From positions 1,218,030-1,282,029 of the forward strand of contig CM029367.1 in NCBI GenBank assembly GCA_017165825.1: a DNA stretch of 64,000 nucleotides, given 5' to 3'. This document shows, piece by piece, positions 45,567 to 55,705 of this stretch. The stretch comes from Hepsetus odoe (lineage: Eukaryota > Chordata > Actinopteri > Characiformes > Hepsetidae). Position numbers and translations under genes: made by a program. Every line of letters begins with the position of its first letter. Position 1 is the first letter of the stretch. Below the pieces are notes generated by a model, which saw only the letters and a list, made by a program, of their open reading frames with translations, was not told where the DNA came from and made no database searches.

Positions 45567-45977
45567 GTGATGCTGTATTGCACACTTTACTGTCTAGAAA
45601 AGCCATCAAAAGCCATTTAAATGGACGCAGTGTGTGAGTCTTTAGGGATGAGTGATGTTAGAAAATGTATTTTATCTTAATTGTATCACAAACGCAGCTC
45701 TTTTATTAAATATGACACTCAATGAACTCAGAAAATTACCTCTGGAGTTTGGGGGCTTCGCTGTCTGAACTTGAATCGTGTCACCGAGGCAGGATCGCTG
45801 CTTTCCCACAGAGTGTGATCAGTGAATGAAGCCATAGATGAGAAATGCAGACATCTGGTGACTTTACTGTTTCTCATTCTAACTCCGTTGTGAGAATATG
45901 TTGAGATGATCCAGCTTTTAAAATTCTAATTCTGCGAATATATAAAATAATCACACACCGTGTGTAATCACACACAC
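45461..45977. other. CT microsatellite then unique sequence
   Basis: CT-rich at 45486-45562, with a pure (CT)n at about 45537-45562. The rest is unique with no gene. Confidence 0.5.
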
Positions 45978-46353
45978 TTTACACTCTCAGAACATTCCTG
46001 TACTTTTACTTTACACTCTCAGAACATTCCTGTACTTTTTACTTTACACTCTCAGTACATTCCTGTACTTTTACTTTACACTCTCAGAACATTCCTGTAC
46101 TTTTTACTTTACACTCTCAGTACATTCCTGTACTTTTACTTTACACTCTCAGAACATTCCTGTACTTTTTACTTTACACTCTCAGTACATTCCTGTACTT
46201 TTACTTTACACTCTCAGAACATTCCTGTACTTTTACTTTACACTCTCAGTACATTCCTGTACTTTTTACTTTACACTCTCAGTACATTCCTGTACTTTTT
46301 ACTTTACACTCTCAGTACATTCCTGTACTTTTTACTTTACACTCAGTACATTC
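45978..46353 (-). repeat. Minisatellite array 2, 32-33-bp unit, inverted relative to array 1
   Basis: Units such as TTTACACTCTCAGAACATTC then CTGTACTTTTAC are the reverse complement of the array at 36185-37060. There are about 11-12 regular copies. The array is interrupted by a SINE and resumes at 46584. Confidence 0.95.
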
Positions 46354-46583
46354 GTGGGCAGCGGTGGCCTAGTGGTTAGGGCGTCAGCCACATGATCAGA
46401 GGATCGGGGGTTCGAACCCCTTCCCAGTAGGTTGCCCTGAGGTACCCTTGAGCAAGGTGCCGTCCCCATCACTGCTCCCCGGGCGCTTTCAATAGCAGCC
46501 CACTGCTGCACATCTGTGTATGGGTGAAATGCAGAGAGTGAATTTCCCATTCGTGGGATTATAACTAAAGGATTATTATTATT
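46354..46583 (+). mobile_element. SINE-A-headed copy with an (ATT)n tail inserted in the minisatellite
   Basis: Complete head GGGCAGCGGTGGCCTAGTGG with box B GGGTTCGAACCCC and a SINE-A body to GGGCGCTTTCAATAGC. Its 3' end is different, GTGGGATTATAACTAAAGG then ATT repeats. TACATTC occurs on both sides (46347-46353 and 46583-46589) as a target-site duplication. Confidence 0.85.
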
Positions 46584-46700
46584 ACATTCCTGTACTTTTT
46601 ACTTTACATTCTCAGTACATTCTTGTACTTTTTAACTTTTTACTTTTATACTCTTTTTTTGTATTATTTTACTCTTACTTACTTTACTACATTCCTGTAC
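46584..46700 (-). repeat. Continuation of minisatellite array 2, decaying
   Basis: ACATTCCTGTACTTTTTACT units resume after the SINE and become irregular by 46650. Confidence 0.8.
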
Positions 46701-48164
46701 TTAAAAAAATCACACAATGTAATTTATTCCTAATTCTGAATGGAAAAGCACTGACAGTGGTTGAGTGGCTTCATTATTCTTTCTAAATGTTTTTTTTTTA
46801 AATATCTGATTGACTGAGCACATCTCTCATTAATATTGATTGGAGTGAAGTCAAGGCTGATAACAAAACCCTTGTTAGAGCCTCAGTTAAGGCAGCATGA
46901 CTCGCTTAAGCTTTGACACAGTCATTAAGCTAATTCTGCCTCTAGTGCTTTGACGAAGCTCTTCTTTAGCCCAGCTGGCAGCTTCTTCAATAACATCCCC
47001 TCATCCTTCACCCTGACAGACGGTCAGAATCGAGGCTTCGAGTGATTGGCCACTGGATCACGCCAAAGGTCATCAAACGGATCAATACATCAGTCAGTCG
47101 CGGATTTTTCCCACATTCATAACTGGAACAGACTACGTATAGACAAACAAATAATGAGCGTTATTGACAGGTGGCTACTCATGATCGCCATGGGAACAAA
47201 ACCTCGAACTGAGCATCTTATTTTTCTCCTCCGGACTCAGTCGTCACTTCTCTCTACCCCTTAGAATTAAACCACCTCTGGTTAATGATGTAAATCAGCC
47301 TTGCTCTGATTGGCTGCTCTGTTTTGTGCCTTGCTCCCTCACAGGGGGCGGGGTCAAAGCAGTTGTTTAAAATTTTGGGGGAAGGGCAGCTTATTTTCCC
47401 AAATTTTGAGTGAACTCTACATCCATGGGTGTGACTCCAACATATACAGGAGCTGATTGGTTGCTGGCAGTTTTGCATAAAGTTTAGTGGATATTTTTTT
47501 GCGATGACATACGGATAGGAAGAGTTACTTTTTTGTACATTTCTGTACTTTTTCACTTCTATTTGAACCACAGTTACAACCCCCTCCAAACTCCTAGTCT
47601 CATAAATCCCAGGTTAAAAGTAAAGAACACCGGATGTCTTCTGATTCGATAAATCTGGGGGCACTAGCGTTTGCTGTTCTTTGCACATTCATTAAATAAA
47701 CAGCAGGTTTAACAACAGCTCCTCGGTGAAGCTAAACAAAGCAGACTTTCTGTAATTGCTTCAGTAAATCGTCCCAAACCCCTCGGACGGCTACTGATGG
47801 GCGTCCAAGCATTTCCACTTCTGCTGCTGAGGCAATTAAAAAAGCAACAGAGGGTTCAATTAGGCTGTTCGGCTTGAGAGACATGGCCTGAGAGAGGAAG
47901 ACGGGTGATGAGGAAGTGAGACGGGACCCGTTAGAGCTGGAGATGGACTGCCTGTGCAATTCACACCTCCACAACACACCGGCAGCCATCGTTTGTGTCC
48001 TTCATGCCCTGGTAAATAAGCCTGAGCAAGCTAGAAGGAGGTGACCATGGCTGCCCACTGCCTGTAAAGCCTAGCCCAGCACTCATAGGGCAAAAGAGGG
48101 AGACACATCACATGTCCATCACATGTCAGGCGGACGAGAGATGCTGGTTTGGCCCCGGGCTGTG
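46701..48164. other. Unique sequence with candidate islands 46790-47110 and 47690-47960
   Basis: No repeat family. Words such as TCAAATTAGGCT-like GGTTCAATTAGGCTG and GAGGCAATTAAAAAAGC look regulatory in style. No gene is recognised. Confidence 0.3.
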
Positions 48165-48275
48165 TTTGTCCTGGAAGAAAATCCATGCAGACGTGGGAAG
48201 AACACGCCAACTTCACCAGAGAGAAACCAAACTGGGAATCGAACCCACAACCTCCAGGCTGTGAGGAGACAACAG
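48165..48275 (-). mobile_element. SINE-C head fragment
   Basis: AAAATCCATGCAGACGTGGG and the reverse of a box B-like GGTTGTGGGTTCGATTCCC at about 48236-48254. Confidence 0.6.
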
Positions 48276-48323
48276 CGTACCCCTGATCTCAGCTGTTAAA
48301 GATAACCTGACTATCAAAACAGA

Positions 48324-48325
<2 letters not shown>

Positions 48326-48414
<89 letters not shown>
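48326..48414 (+). repeat. (GT)44 microsatellite
   Basis: Eighty-nine uninterrupted bases of alternating GT, the longest pure dinucleotide tract in the window. Confidence 0.97.
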
Positions 48415-48415
<1 letters not shown>

Positions 48416-48529
48416 ATCAATATGCACGGGATGACTCCTCTCATCGCTGCTTGATGACCGCAGGACCTTGACACTTCCCTCATTCCATCAACCATTATAT
48501 CCACTCCATAGATCTCAGTGACCCTGTGA

Positions 48530-48725
48530 AATTACAGAGAGAGAGAGAGAGAGAGAGGGGTAGAGAGAGAGAGACAGAGAGAAAGAGAGAGAGAGAGAGA
48601 GAGAGGGGTAGAGAGAGAGAGACAGAGAGAGAGCGAGAGAGAGAGTGAAAGAGAGAGAGAGAGAGAGAGAGAGTGAGAAAGAGAGACAGAGAGAGAGAGA
48701 GGGAGTGACAGAGAGACAGAGTGAC

Positions 48726-48758
<33 letters not shown>

Positions 48759-49455
48759 AAAAGAGATAGAGAGAGAGACAGAGAGAGAGATGCTAGAGAG
48801 GGCTAGTGAAAAAAGAGGGGAGCGACAACTAGGCACAGAAAGAAAGCAAGAAAGAAAGAAAAAAAGGAAGAAAGGGATTAACAGTGAGCGAGAGAAGTAA
48901 GGCTAGAGAAAAAAGAGCAAAGTGACAACTTGATACAGAAAGAAAGAAATGGATTAACAGTGACAGAGAGATAGGGAGAGGAACAGAGAGAGAGAGAGAG
49001 AGAAACAAGCCAGCAAGAGAGAAAAGAGAGAAGGGGTGAGAAAAGAAGGACAAAGAGAAAGAGAGAGGTAAGAGGAAGACAGTGGGTAAGAAAACAGAGA
49101 GTGCACGGAGAGAAAGAGAGAATAAACACCAGGGCAAGAGAGGAAAGAGAGGAAGTAGAATGAAAGCGAGGGGTGGGAGAGAGAAATGACAGAGAAAGCC
49201 AGAAAGGAAAAGAGGAGAAAGAGTAAAGAAAACAGAGAGAAGGAAAACAGTAAAGGACAAACAGAAAATGGAGGAAAGAGAGAAAGATGAGAAATAGAGA
49301 ATGAGAGGAGAAGAATGACAGCGGAAAGAAGGGAAAAGAGAGAGGGAGGGAGAAAGAAAGTAAAGAGAAAGTGTTAAATAGAGAAGGGAGATACATACGG
49401 AAGAATGTGAGAAAAGAAAAAGAACGAGAGAAAGAAATGAAAGAAAGAGAAAGGG
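48530..49455 (+). repeat. 0.9-kb polypurine (GA-rich) tract
   Basis: Almost uninterrupted purines on +, from pure (GA)n at the left to irregular GAAA/GGAA mixtures at the right. Long minus-strand frames rich in Leu, Ser and Phe are artefacts of this composition. Confidence 0.9.
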
Positions 49456-49999
49456 GACTCTTAGCCTGGGCTCTAGTTGAAAGGAAAAAATGTTGAATAT
49501 TTTTCTTTTATTTTTTCGTCACCAAATCTTCCTCGAAAAGAACATTTCTTTTAAACATGAAAGCAATGAAGGAGAAATAAATACAAATAAAAGGAATTAA
49601 TCACTCAATAATGTGACAAATAAACAATAGCAATGAGAATCCATCGGAATAATAGACGACACACCTTGGCTCGTGAAGGTGCAGCAGGTCCGGACCGTCC
49701 TGATTTAAAACCCTTTTAATTATTATAGAGGCTTCACTGGAACGAGGCGAGGCAGTGGAGGTAGATTGTGTCCATTAGTTCAATGTTTTTCCTGATTGGT
49801 CGAGAAGGGAAGCGGTTCAGCTAATGAGGCAGGAAATTAAATAAATGTAAACACCAGTGATGACAAATGACCTGTAAAGTCACCCTCGGCTACAAGTGTC
49901 CAGTGTTTGAGACAAAGTTTGTCCTCTAAACACACGAAGGATGTTCGTCTCTATTCCGAGCCTTCAGAGGTCTTTAGAGTGGCGGTTAATGGAACCAGG
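49456..49999. other. Unique sequence, candidate island 49640-49870
   Basis: Repeat-free after the polypurine tract, with CTTTTAATTATTATAGAGGC and GGAAATTAAATAAATG words. No gene is seen. Confidence 0.3.
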
Positions 50000-50278
50000 C
50001 GTGGGATGGTCTTCTTCTGCTCCATCTTTATTTGGCTTCTCACATCAGGGGTCACCACAGAAGATCATCCACCTTCGTGTCTTCCTGTCCTCTTTCACAC
50101 CGTCCCCCTGCATGTCCTCTCTCACCACATCCATAAACCTCCTGGCAGCTCCATCCTCAGCACCCTTCTCCTGATATATATCTTGTCTCTCCTCTGGACA
50201 TGTCCATCGATGCAGTCTCACCTCTCTTTGTCTCCGAACTGTCCAACCTGAGCTGTCCCTCTAAAACACACTTTCCTT
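50000..50278 (-). mobile_element. LINE fragment (reverse transcriptase C-terminal region), minus strand
   Basis: On the reverse strand it reads TTTAGAGGGACAGCTCAGGT, CGGAGACAAAGAGAGGTGAG and CTGAGGATGGAGCTGCCAGG. These are the coding blocks ending non-LTR retrotransposon RTs (RMELPGR, FMDVV). It is the same family as 50826-51250 but inverted. Confidence 0.7.
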
Positions 50279-50283
50279 TTTGG

Positions 50284-50537
50284 GGGGCACTGGTGATCTA
50301 GTGGTTAGGGAGTTGGTCCCAGCATCAGAAGATCGTGGGTTCAAATCCCAGACCAGTAGATTGTCCTGAGGTACCCTTGAACAAGGTACCGTCCCCATCA
50401 CTGCTCCCCAGGCGCTTTCAATAGCTGCCCCTGGCTGCACAGTGTGTGTGGGTCAAATGCAGTGGCTGCATTTTGTTGGGGTTCACCGTGTTGTCCTGTG
50501 TACTCACAATGACACGTTGTCACTTTCACTTTCACTT
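50284..50537 (+). mobile_element. SINE-A copy, full length
   Basis: Head GGGGCACTGGTGATCTAGTG with box B GGGTTCAAATCCC, body with GTACCCTTGAACAAGGTACC, and a tail with TCACTTTCACTTTC (50520-50533). It lies between two opposed LINE fragments. Confidence 0.9.
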
Positions 50538-50559
50538 CCCTTGTGCATACTCGGTCTGA

Positions 50560-50815
50560 CTACCGTCAACACGTCACTGGAAAAAATGCAATTCTTCAAC
50601 AGAATAATGATCCCAAAATGACTAAATCCGATCCAAAGATAAGCAGAAGTTTAGGGAATGTCTTGTCCTCCCCGGTCTCTTTCTCCCATTGAGCTGCAGG
50701 GACAAGCTGGACCCACAAGCTGGAAATGAGCATCCAGCAAATGAGACAGAACTATTTGAAAAGGTTCGGAAGGATTTGGACACAAGTTATTTCCAAAAAC
50801 TGCAAAAAAAAAAAA
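50560..50815 (+). mobile_element. Possible Tc1-like transposase remnant
   Basis: CTTCAACAGAATAATGATCC and CCAAAATGACTAAATCC resemble the QQDND-PK block of a Tc1 transposase after frame loss. The rest is too decayed to be sure. Confidence 0.35.
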
Positions 50816-50825
50816 AAATGTTAAA

Positions 50826-51250
50826 AATGTGGCGTCGGTAGTGAGACCGGCTCTGTTATATGGGTTGAAGAAGGTGCTGCTAACAAAAATACAGGAGTTG
50901 GAGGTGTTAGAGTTAAAGATGCTGAGATTTGCTTTGGAAAGGAACAAGGATGAACAGGATTAGGAAGGAGTATATTAGAGGGACAGCTTAGCATGGACAA
51001 TTTGGAGACAAAGAGAGGCGAGACTGTGTTGGTTTGGACGTGTCCAGAGGAGAGACGAGGAGTATATCAGGAGAAGGATGTTGAGGATGGAGCTGCCAGG
51101 AAAGAGGAGAAGAGGAAGGACAAAGAGGAGGTTTATGGATGGGTTGAGGGAGGACATGGAGGAAGACACAGAGGACAGAAAGAACTCGCAATCCGTTGCG
51201 GAGGCAACTAACAGGAGCAGCCAGAAGAGGAAGATGGAATGGAAGCGGTG
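50826..51250 (+). mobile_element. LINE fragment (reverse transcriptase C-terminal region), plus strand
   Basis: Frame-broken translation shows VRPALLYGL, ELEVLELKMLRFA, EYIRGTA, RRMLRMELPGKRRRGR and RRFMDGLREDMEEDTED, typical of the C-terminal part of a fish LINE ORF2. It is a dead, 5'-truncated copy. Confidence 0.75.
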
Positions 51251-52058
51251 AATCTGTGTTGCTGCAATAAAAGCAAGAAGGGGTTACTTTTACAGTTTAA
51301 ATTTATAATTTAACATAATTATGAAATATTTGTCTTTGCCCTGCAGTGTATGTTTACTCGTAACTCCAAACTGCAGACATAAAGGCGAATTTACAACTGC
51401 TGCATCCTGGTCCACTGGCTCCGAGAAGAAAAACCGCCTCCCCATCTGCACCCTCATCTCTGAACAAACACTTTAGCGTGATGATGACGTGTGGAACTGT
51501 GCTTCTAGTCAAATATGCAAAGACAATGTCCAATTATGGACAAATCATCTACAAACACCACCAAGCAGGAACTCTTTCTGATTTACAAGGTTCTTACGAA
51601 GCAGCACCAACCCGTTTACAGCATTACTTTCTCTAATTAGCTTTCACTCCGATCCTATCTGTGAAATTTATGCTAACATGAGGTGCCTTCTTCCTGCGAG
51701 ATGATCTAATGTTTAAAACATCGAGCAAGCCAAGAGTGCCGGAGCTCATCTTGCAACGTCTGCAGGAAAATATTTCTGTGATTTTTGTGAAGCTTCTTCA
51801 ATCAAGGAGAACATGAAGGCAGTCCAACACAATTCCTGCCTATAATATCAGTTCTTGAGGAACCCTCTGGTTTTTTAAGAAGGTTTTTATGAGAAGGCCA
51901 GGGAAGAGCTCTCCCATTGGTTAGGCCTTCAGGAGATTAACTCAATTGGGAAGACCTCACTGATGTTCTTGGTGGAAGCAGTTTTAGTAAGCAAGTTCTA
52001 GAGCTTCTGGAAGTTTAAGAGACATCACTGTTTGCAAAGCCATACTCTAAGCAATTTT
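51251..52058. other. Unique sequence, nothing recognised
   Basis: No gene or repeat family could be supported. Confidence 0.35.
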
Positions 52059-52151
52059 CAGTCAGTTCTAGATATGTTCCTGACAGTGGAGCCTTACTGT
52101 AACCATTTTTTCTGTCAGTTCTACAAGCATAACTGACTTTACAACTATATA

Positions 52152-52420
52152 GTGGGAGCTGTGGCCTAGTGGTTAGGGAGTTGCCCCCGCATCGGAAGAT
52201 CATGGGTTCGATTCCCTCACCAGTAGGTTGCCCTGAGGTACCCTTGAGCAAGGTACCGTCCCCATCACTGTAACCATTTTTTCCCCTGGGTGCTTTCAAT
52301 AGCTACCGCCTGCTGCACGTTGTTTGTGTGCATGGCTTAAATGCAGAGGTCCAATTTCGTTGTGGTTCACTGTGTGCTGTGACCGCGCAATGACGAGAAT
52401 AGTCACTTTCACTTTCACTT
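52152..52420 (+). mobile_element. SINE-A copy with an inserted flank-like patch
   Basis: Complete head GTGGCCTAGTGGTTAGGGAG and tail TCACTTTCACTTTC (52403-52416). In mid-body the usual CACTGCTCCCC is replaced by CACTGTAACCATTTTTTCCC, which copies the flanking sequence. Confidence 0.85.
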
Positions 52421-52550
52421 GTTCATATATAGACAGGTTTCAGTCAGTTCTATAGAGGTTCCTGACTGTAGTACCTTCCTGTAACCATTTTTTTAGTTGG
52501 TTCTAGAAGCATCATTAACTTTACAGCCATATATATACAGTTGTGTTTAG

Positions 52551-52719
52551 GGACTTCAGGACTGGAATGTCGTTGGTTCCCAGACCAGTAGGTTGCCATG
52601 AGGTTCTCTTGAGCAAGGTACTGATGGTGTGTGGGTGAAAAGCAGACAATGTATTTCTTGTGGTCCACTGTGTGTTGTGTATTTACAATGACAAATAGTC
52701 ACTTTCGTTTCACTTTCAA
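52551..52719 (+). mobile_element. SINE-A copy, internally deleted
   Basis: Head remnants, then GTTCCCAGACCAGTAGGTTG, then a jump from AGCAAGGTACTG to GGTGTGTGGGTGAAAAGCAG, and a tail ending CACTTTCGTTTCACTTTC. Confidence 0.75.
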
Positions 52720-53412
52720 TTGAACAGCGACCTTCAGCACGGCAATGAGCTTCAGATAAGGATGGAAACGGAATGGGTTTCTTGTCTGATTGTTACTGAG
52801 ATCCTTTCCAATCATATTCATGGGACAAGGTTCAATAACAAACACCACTTAGGAAAACAAAATTAAAAACAAAATTAGGTGAACTTGATCCCAAACTAAC
52901 TGTTCACCTTTAACTGGGATCAGTTCGACTCAGCCCACTAAAGCTTAATAGCTCTGCTGAATATGTTAATCTGAAAAGGGTTCATCTGAAAAAGGTTACA
53001 AAACCACCCCTGAGGCACAGTAAAAGCTGTTATCTCCAAATGAACAGATAACTTGTTGCTACCTTGAATCTTCCCAGAATTATAAAAAATCTAAAAAACT
53101 GCTGGCCTTGGCAATGTCCCATAAGGTGAGTGTGACCACAAGAATGTTACAAGGTGAAAACCACTAACTACAGAAACCTTAAGGCTTGTATCCAAAAAGA
53201 CCTGTCCCGAAGCCTTTTGGGTTTAAATTTTAGGTCCATTAACGTCTGCACTGTTTAAAAATCAAACTCATTCTTCCACAATAAGAACAACCTGCCAACA
53301 GTCAAACATGGTGGTGGTAGTGCAAAGGTGTGGCGGTGTTTCATGGCCAAGGTGACTCATCATGAATTCTGCTTAGTTTTAGAAAATCCTGCAGGAGAAT
53401 GTGGAATTAGCC
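52720..53412. other. Unique sequence with a small Tc1-like block at 53270-53360
   Basis: CAGTCAAACATGGTGGTGGT and GCAAAGGTGTGGCGGTGTTT translate to a VKHGGGSAKVWRCF-type segment typical of Tc1 transposases. Otherwise nothing is recognised. Confidence 0.4.
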
Positions 53413-53530
53413 AGGGGTGGTGGTGGTCCAGTGGAAGGTACTCGCCTGGACTATGATGCCCCCTGTTGGACAGCAGTGGGTGCTCCATGGAGACCGTCCC
53501 TTTAATTAGGAAGTTCTGGATAACCGTGTG
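53413..53530 (+). mobile_element. SINE-B copy, internally deleted
   Basis: Head GGTGGTGGTCCAGTGGAAGG, body CCATGGAGACCGTCCCTTTA, tail reduced to TCTGGATAACCG. It runs into the GA-rich repeat. Confidence 0.55.
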
Positions 53531-53810
53531 AGAGAGCGACAGAGAGAGAGAGCGACAGAGAGAGAGAATGACAGAGAGAGAGAGAGAGACACAGAGAGAG
53601 ACATGGAGAGAGAGACCAACAGAGAGACAGAGCGACAGAAAGAGAGAGCGACATAGAGAGTGACAGAATGACAGAGCAACAGAGAGAGAGAGACAGAGAG
53701 AGACAGAGAGAGAGCGACAGAGAGACAGAGCGACAGAGGGAGAGAGAGACCAACAGAGAGACAGAGCGACAGAAAGAGAGAGCGAAAGAGAGAGAGAGAA
53801 AGAGAGAATG
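53531..53810 (+). repeat. GA-rich impure microsatellite
   Basis: GAGAGCGACAGA-type variants of (GA)n over 280 bp, with short higher-order repeats (GACCAACAGAGAGACAGAGC at about 53616 and 53748). A second GA run is at 53940-53977. Confidence 0.9.
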
Positions 53811-53977
53811 CACAGCAGGATTTGACAGTAATGGTTAGTTTAAAATGAGCCCAGGCTGATGGAACGATGCACTGAACAGTTGTTAGAAATTGAAATGAAG
53901 GTTTTATGAGGAATTTTATGAGGGGTAAACATGAGGGCCTGAGAGAGAGAGTGAGAAAGAGAGAGAGAGAGAGAGCG

Positions 53978-54134
53978 CTCAGGACAGGCTCCATCACTTT
54001 TTCACATGGGGGGGGCAAAGCTCCACCATCTCAGCTACAGGAATGGACAACTAAAAACTGGGTGATCGGTCCAGGGGTGATGATATCCATCCATTCATCC
54101 ATTCATCCATCCATCCATCATCTGACTCACAGCA
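53978..54134. repeat. (CATC)n microsatellite in short unique sequence
   Basis: CCATCCATTCATCCATTCAT-type run at about 54087-54120. Confidence 0.8.
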
Positions 54135-54362
54135 GAGGTTGAAGCAGCACTCATAGGTGGAGAACCACCTTGGACGGGTCACCAGTCCACCACAGGAGAC
54201 ACAAACACACCCCTAGTTCATCATCTCCGTTCCACATATGTGTATGGACTGTGGGAGGAAGAGACCATAACATAAAGAGAACAAAAAGAAGAAACAGAAA
54301 GAACCCAGATTGCACCCACAAACTTCTGATTCTGAGACAGCGCTGTGTCACCATGCCGTCCC
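54135..54362 (-). mobile_element. SINE-C copy, diverged
   Basis: It carries GGACGGGTCACCAGTCCACC, GGACTGTGGGAGGAAGAGAC and a degenerate head with CACAAACTTCTGATTCTGAG. Confidence 0.6.
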
Positions 54363-55034
54363 CACATAACAATCCCAACATGCTGACATGTCAGGTGAGT
54401 CTTCAGGACCAGCACTGAGAAACTCTGGGTTCATTTAAAAAGGGGACTGAAGAAACAATAATCATGCTTCAGGAAACTGGCAGAGGTGTCGAACATCTTC
54501 AGAGGTCATGATGAGATGAATCACTGAGCTAGACCAGCAAAGACTTCAGAGGAACGAATGGATTCGGTTGCATCAATCGATCACAGTTATTACTGAGTTA
54601 TTAACCTTAATTAGTCACTATAAATTGAACAACTGCTATAAATGACTTGGTATCCACCATTAATTACTCAGTAATTACTCAGTACTTTAATTATTATAAA
54701 TGATATTTTTTCAGTATCTACTATAAATTACTCAATAACTAGAATATATTAATCACCAGCCACTGTGTCAAGATATTCAGGGTGATTCAGAATCGGAATT
54801 ATTCACTTCCTATTATAAATCATTCAGTATCTACCATGAATTATTCAATAACTACAAATAGAGTAATCAGTTTCCACACTGAATTATTCACTTCCTAAAA
54901 ATATTGAACCCTGATCATTTAATGATTAAAATTATTCAAGAAGCTACCAGAAGAGATTCAATATCCATTATGGATTATTTTGTATCTATTATTAAATATT
55001 CAATAACTTCAATCAATGATTCAGTTACATCTAT
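54363..55034. repeat. AT-rich region with degenerate short repeats (54590-55030)
   Basis: ATTCAGTATCTACYATRAAT and AATTACTCAATAACTA words recur irregularly, suggesting an old decayed minisatellite. 54363-54590 is unique. Confidence 0.5.
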
Positions 55035-55705
55035 AACAGAATTCTAAAAGGAATTTGAGGGGTTACATTAAATCTTTTTGAGGAAGGCAAACGTGAATGC
55101 AGGACCCAAGGTATCCCAGCAGATCTTGTCCAGAGCATCACTCTGCCTCCTCCATAGTGTATCCTGGTGCCATCTCTTCCCCAGTTAAGGACACACACAC
55201 ACACCTGGACATCCACATGATGGAAAAAATGAATGTGATCCATCAGAACCAGCACACCTTCTTCCATCACTTCATCGTCCACTTCTGATGTCCATTGTTG
55301 GAGCTTTCAGTGGTGGACAGGGGTCCGCATGGACATTCTGACTGGTCTGCAGCCCCATACACAGGTGTTCTCACGCCTTTCTACCAGAACCAGCAGAACA
55401 TTTTCACACCCCACTTCAGGGAAGGCGTCCCCGAGCCTGCTGTCTTCGATGTTCGTTTGGTCGGTGTTGACTACTGTGTACTGCGAGCACCACAAAGGCC
55501 TGCCATGTTGGAGACGTACTGACTCAATCTTCTACTCATCACAGTTTGTCCCTCAGATCCTTACGTTCACCCATTTTTCCTGCTCCCAACACGTCAGCTT
55601 CAAGAACCGATTGTACTTGCTGTCAAATATTTCCACCCCTCAGCAGGAGCCTCTGTAATGAGAGAACTTCACCTGCCAGTGGTTTAACGCTGGGGCTGAT
55701 GGTCG
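55035..55705 (-). mobile_element. Decayed Tc1/mariner element, minus strand
   Basis: GCAGGACCCAAGGTATCCCA, CACATGATGGAAAAAATG, AGTGGTGGACAGGGGTCCGC, TCTACCAGAACCAGCAGAAC, CAGATCCTTACGTTCACCCA and CTTCACCTGCCAGTGGTTTA lie in the order of a common fish Tc1-like family read in reverse, ending near its terminal repeat. The middle of the gene (near 55400-55500) is reduced. It is not coding. Confidence 0.65.

Larger units (their letters stand above)
52059..52719 (+). repeat. Tandem duplication of a flank plus SINE-A, period about 380-395 bp
   Basis: The flanks 52059-52151 and 52441-52550 share TCAGTCAGTTCTA, CTGTAACCATTTTTT and AACTTTACARC in order. Each is followed by a SINE-A copy (52152-52420 and 52551-52719). 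The second SINE is shorter and more degraded. Confidence 0.75.

Noticed and set aside
45960..46379. 139-codon open frame
   Set aside because: Translation of the inverted minisatellite running into a SINE.
48495..49396. Several long minus-strand frames rich in Leu, Ser and Phe
   Set aside because: Artefact of the polypurine tract, which has few stop codons on its complement.
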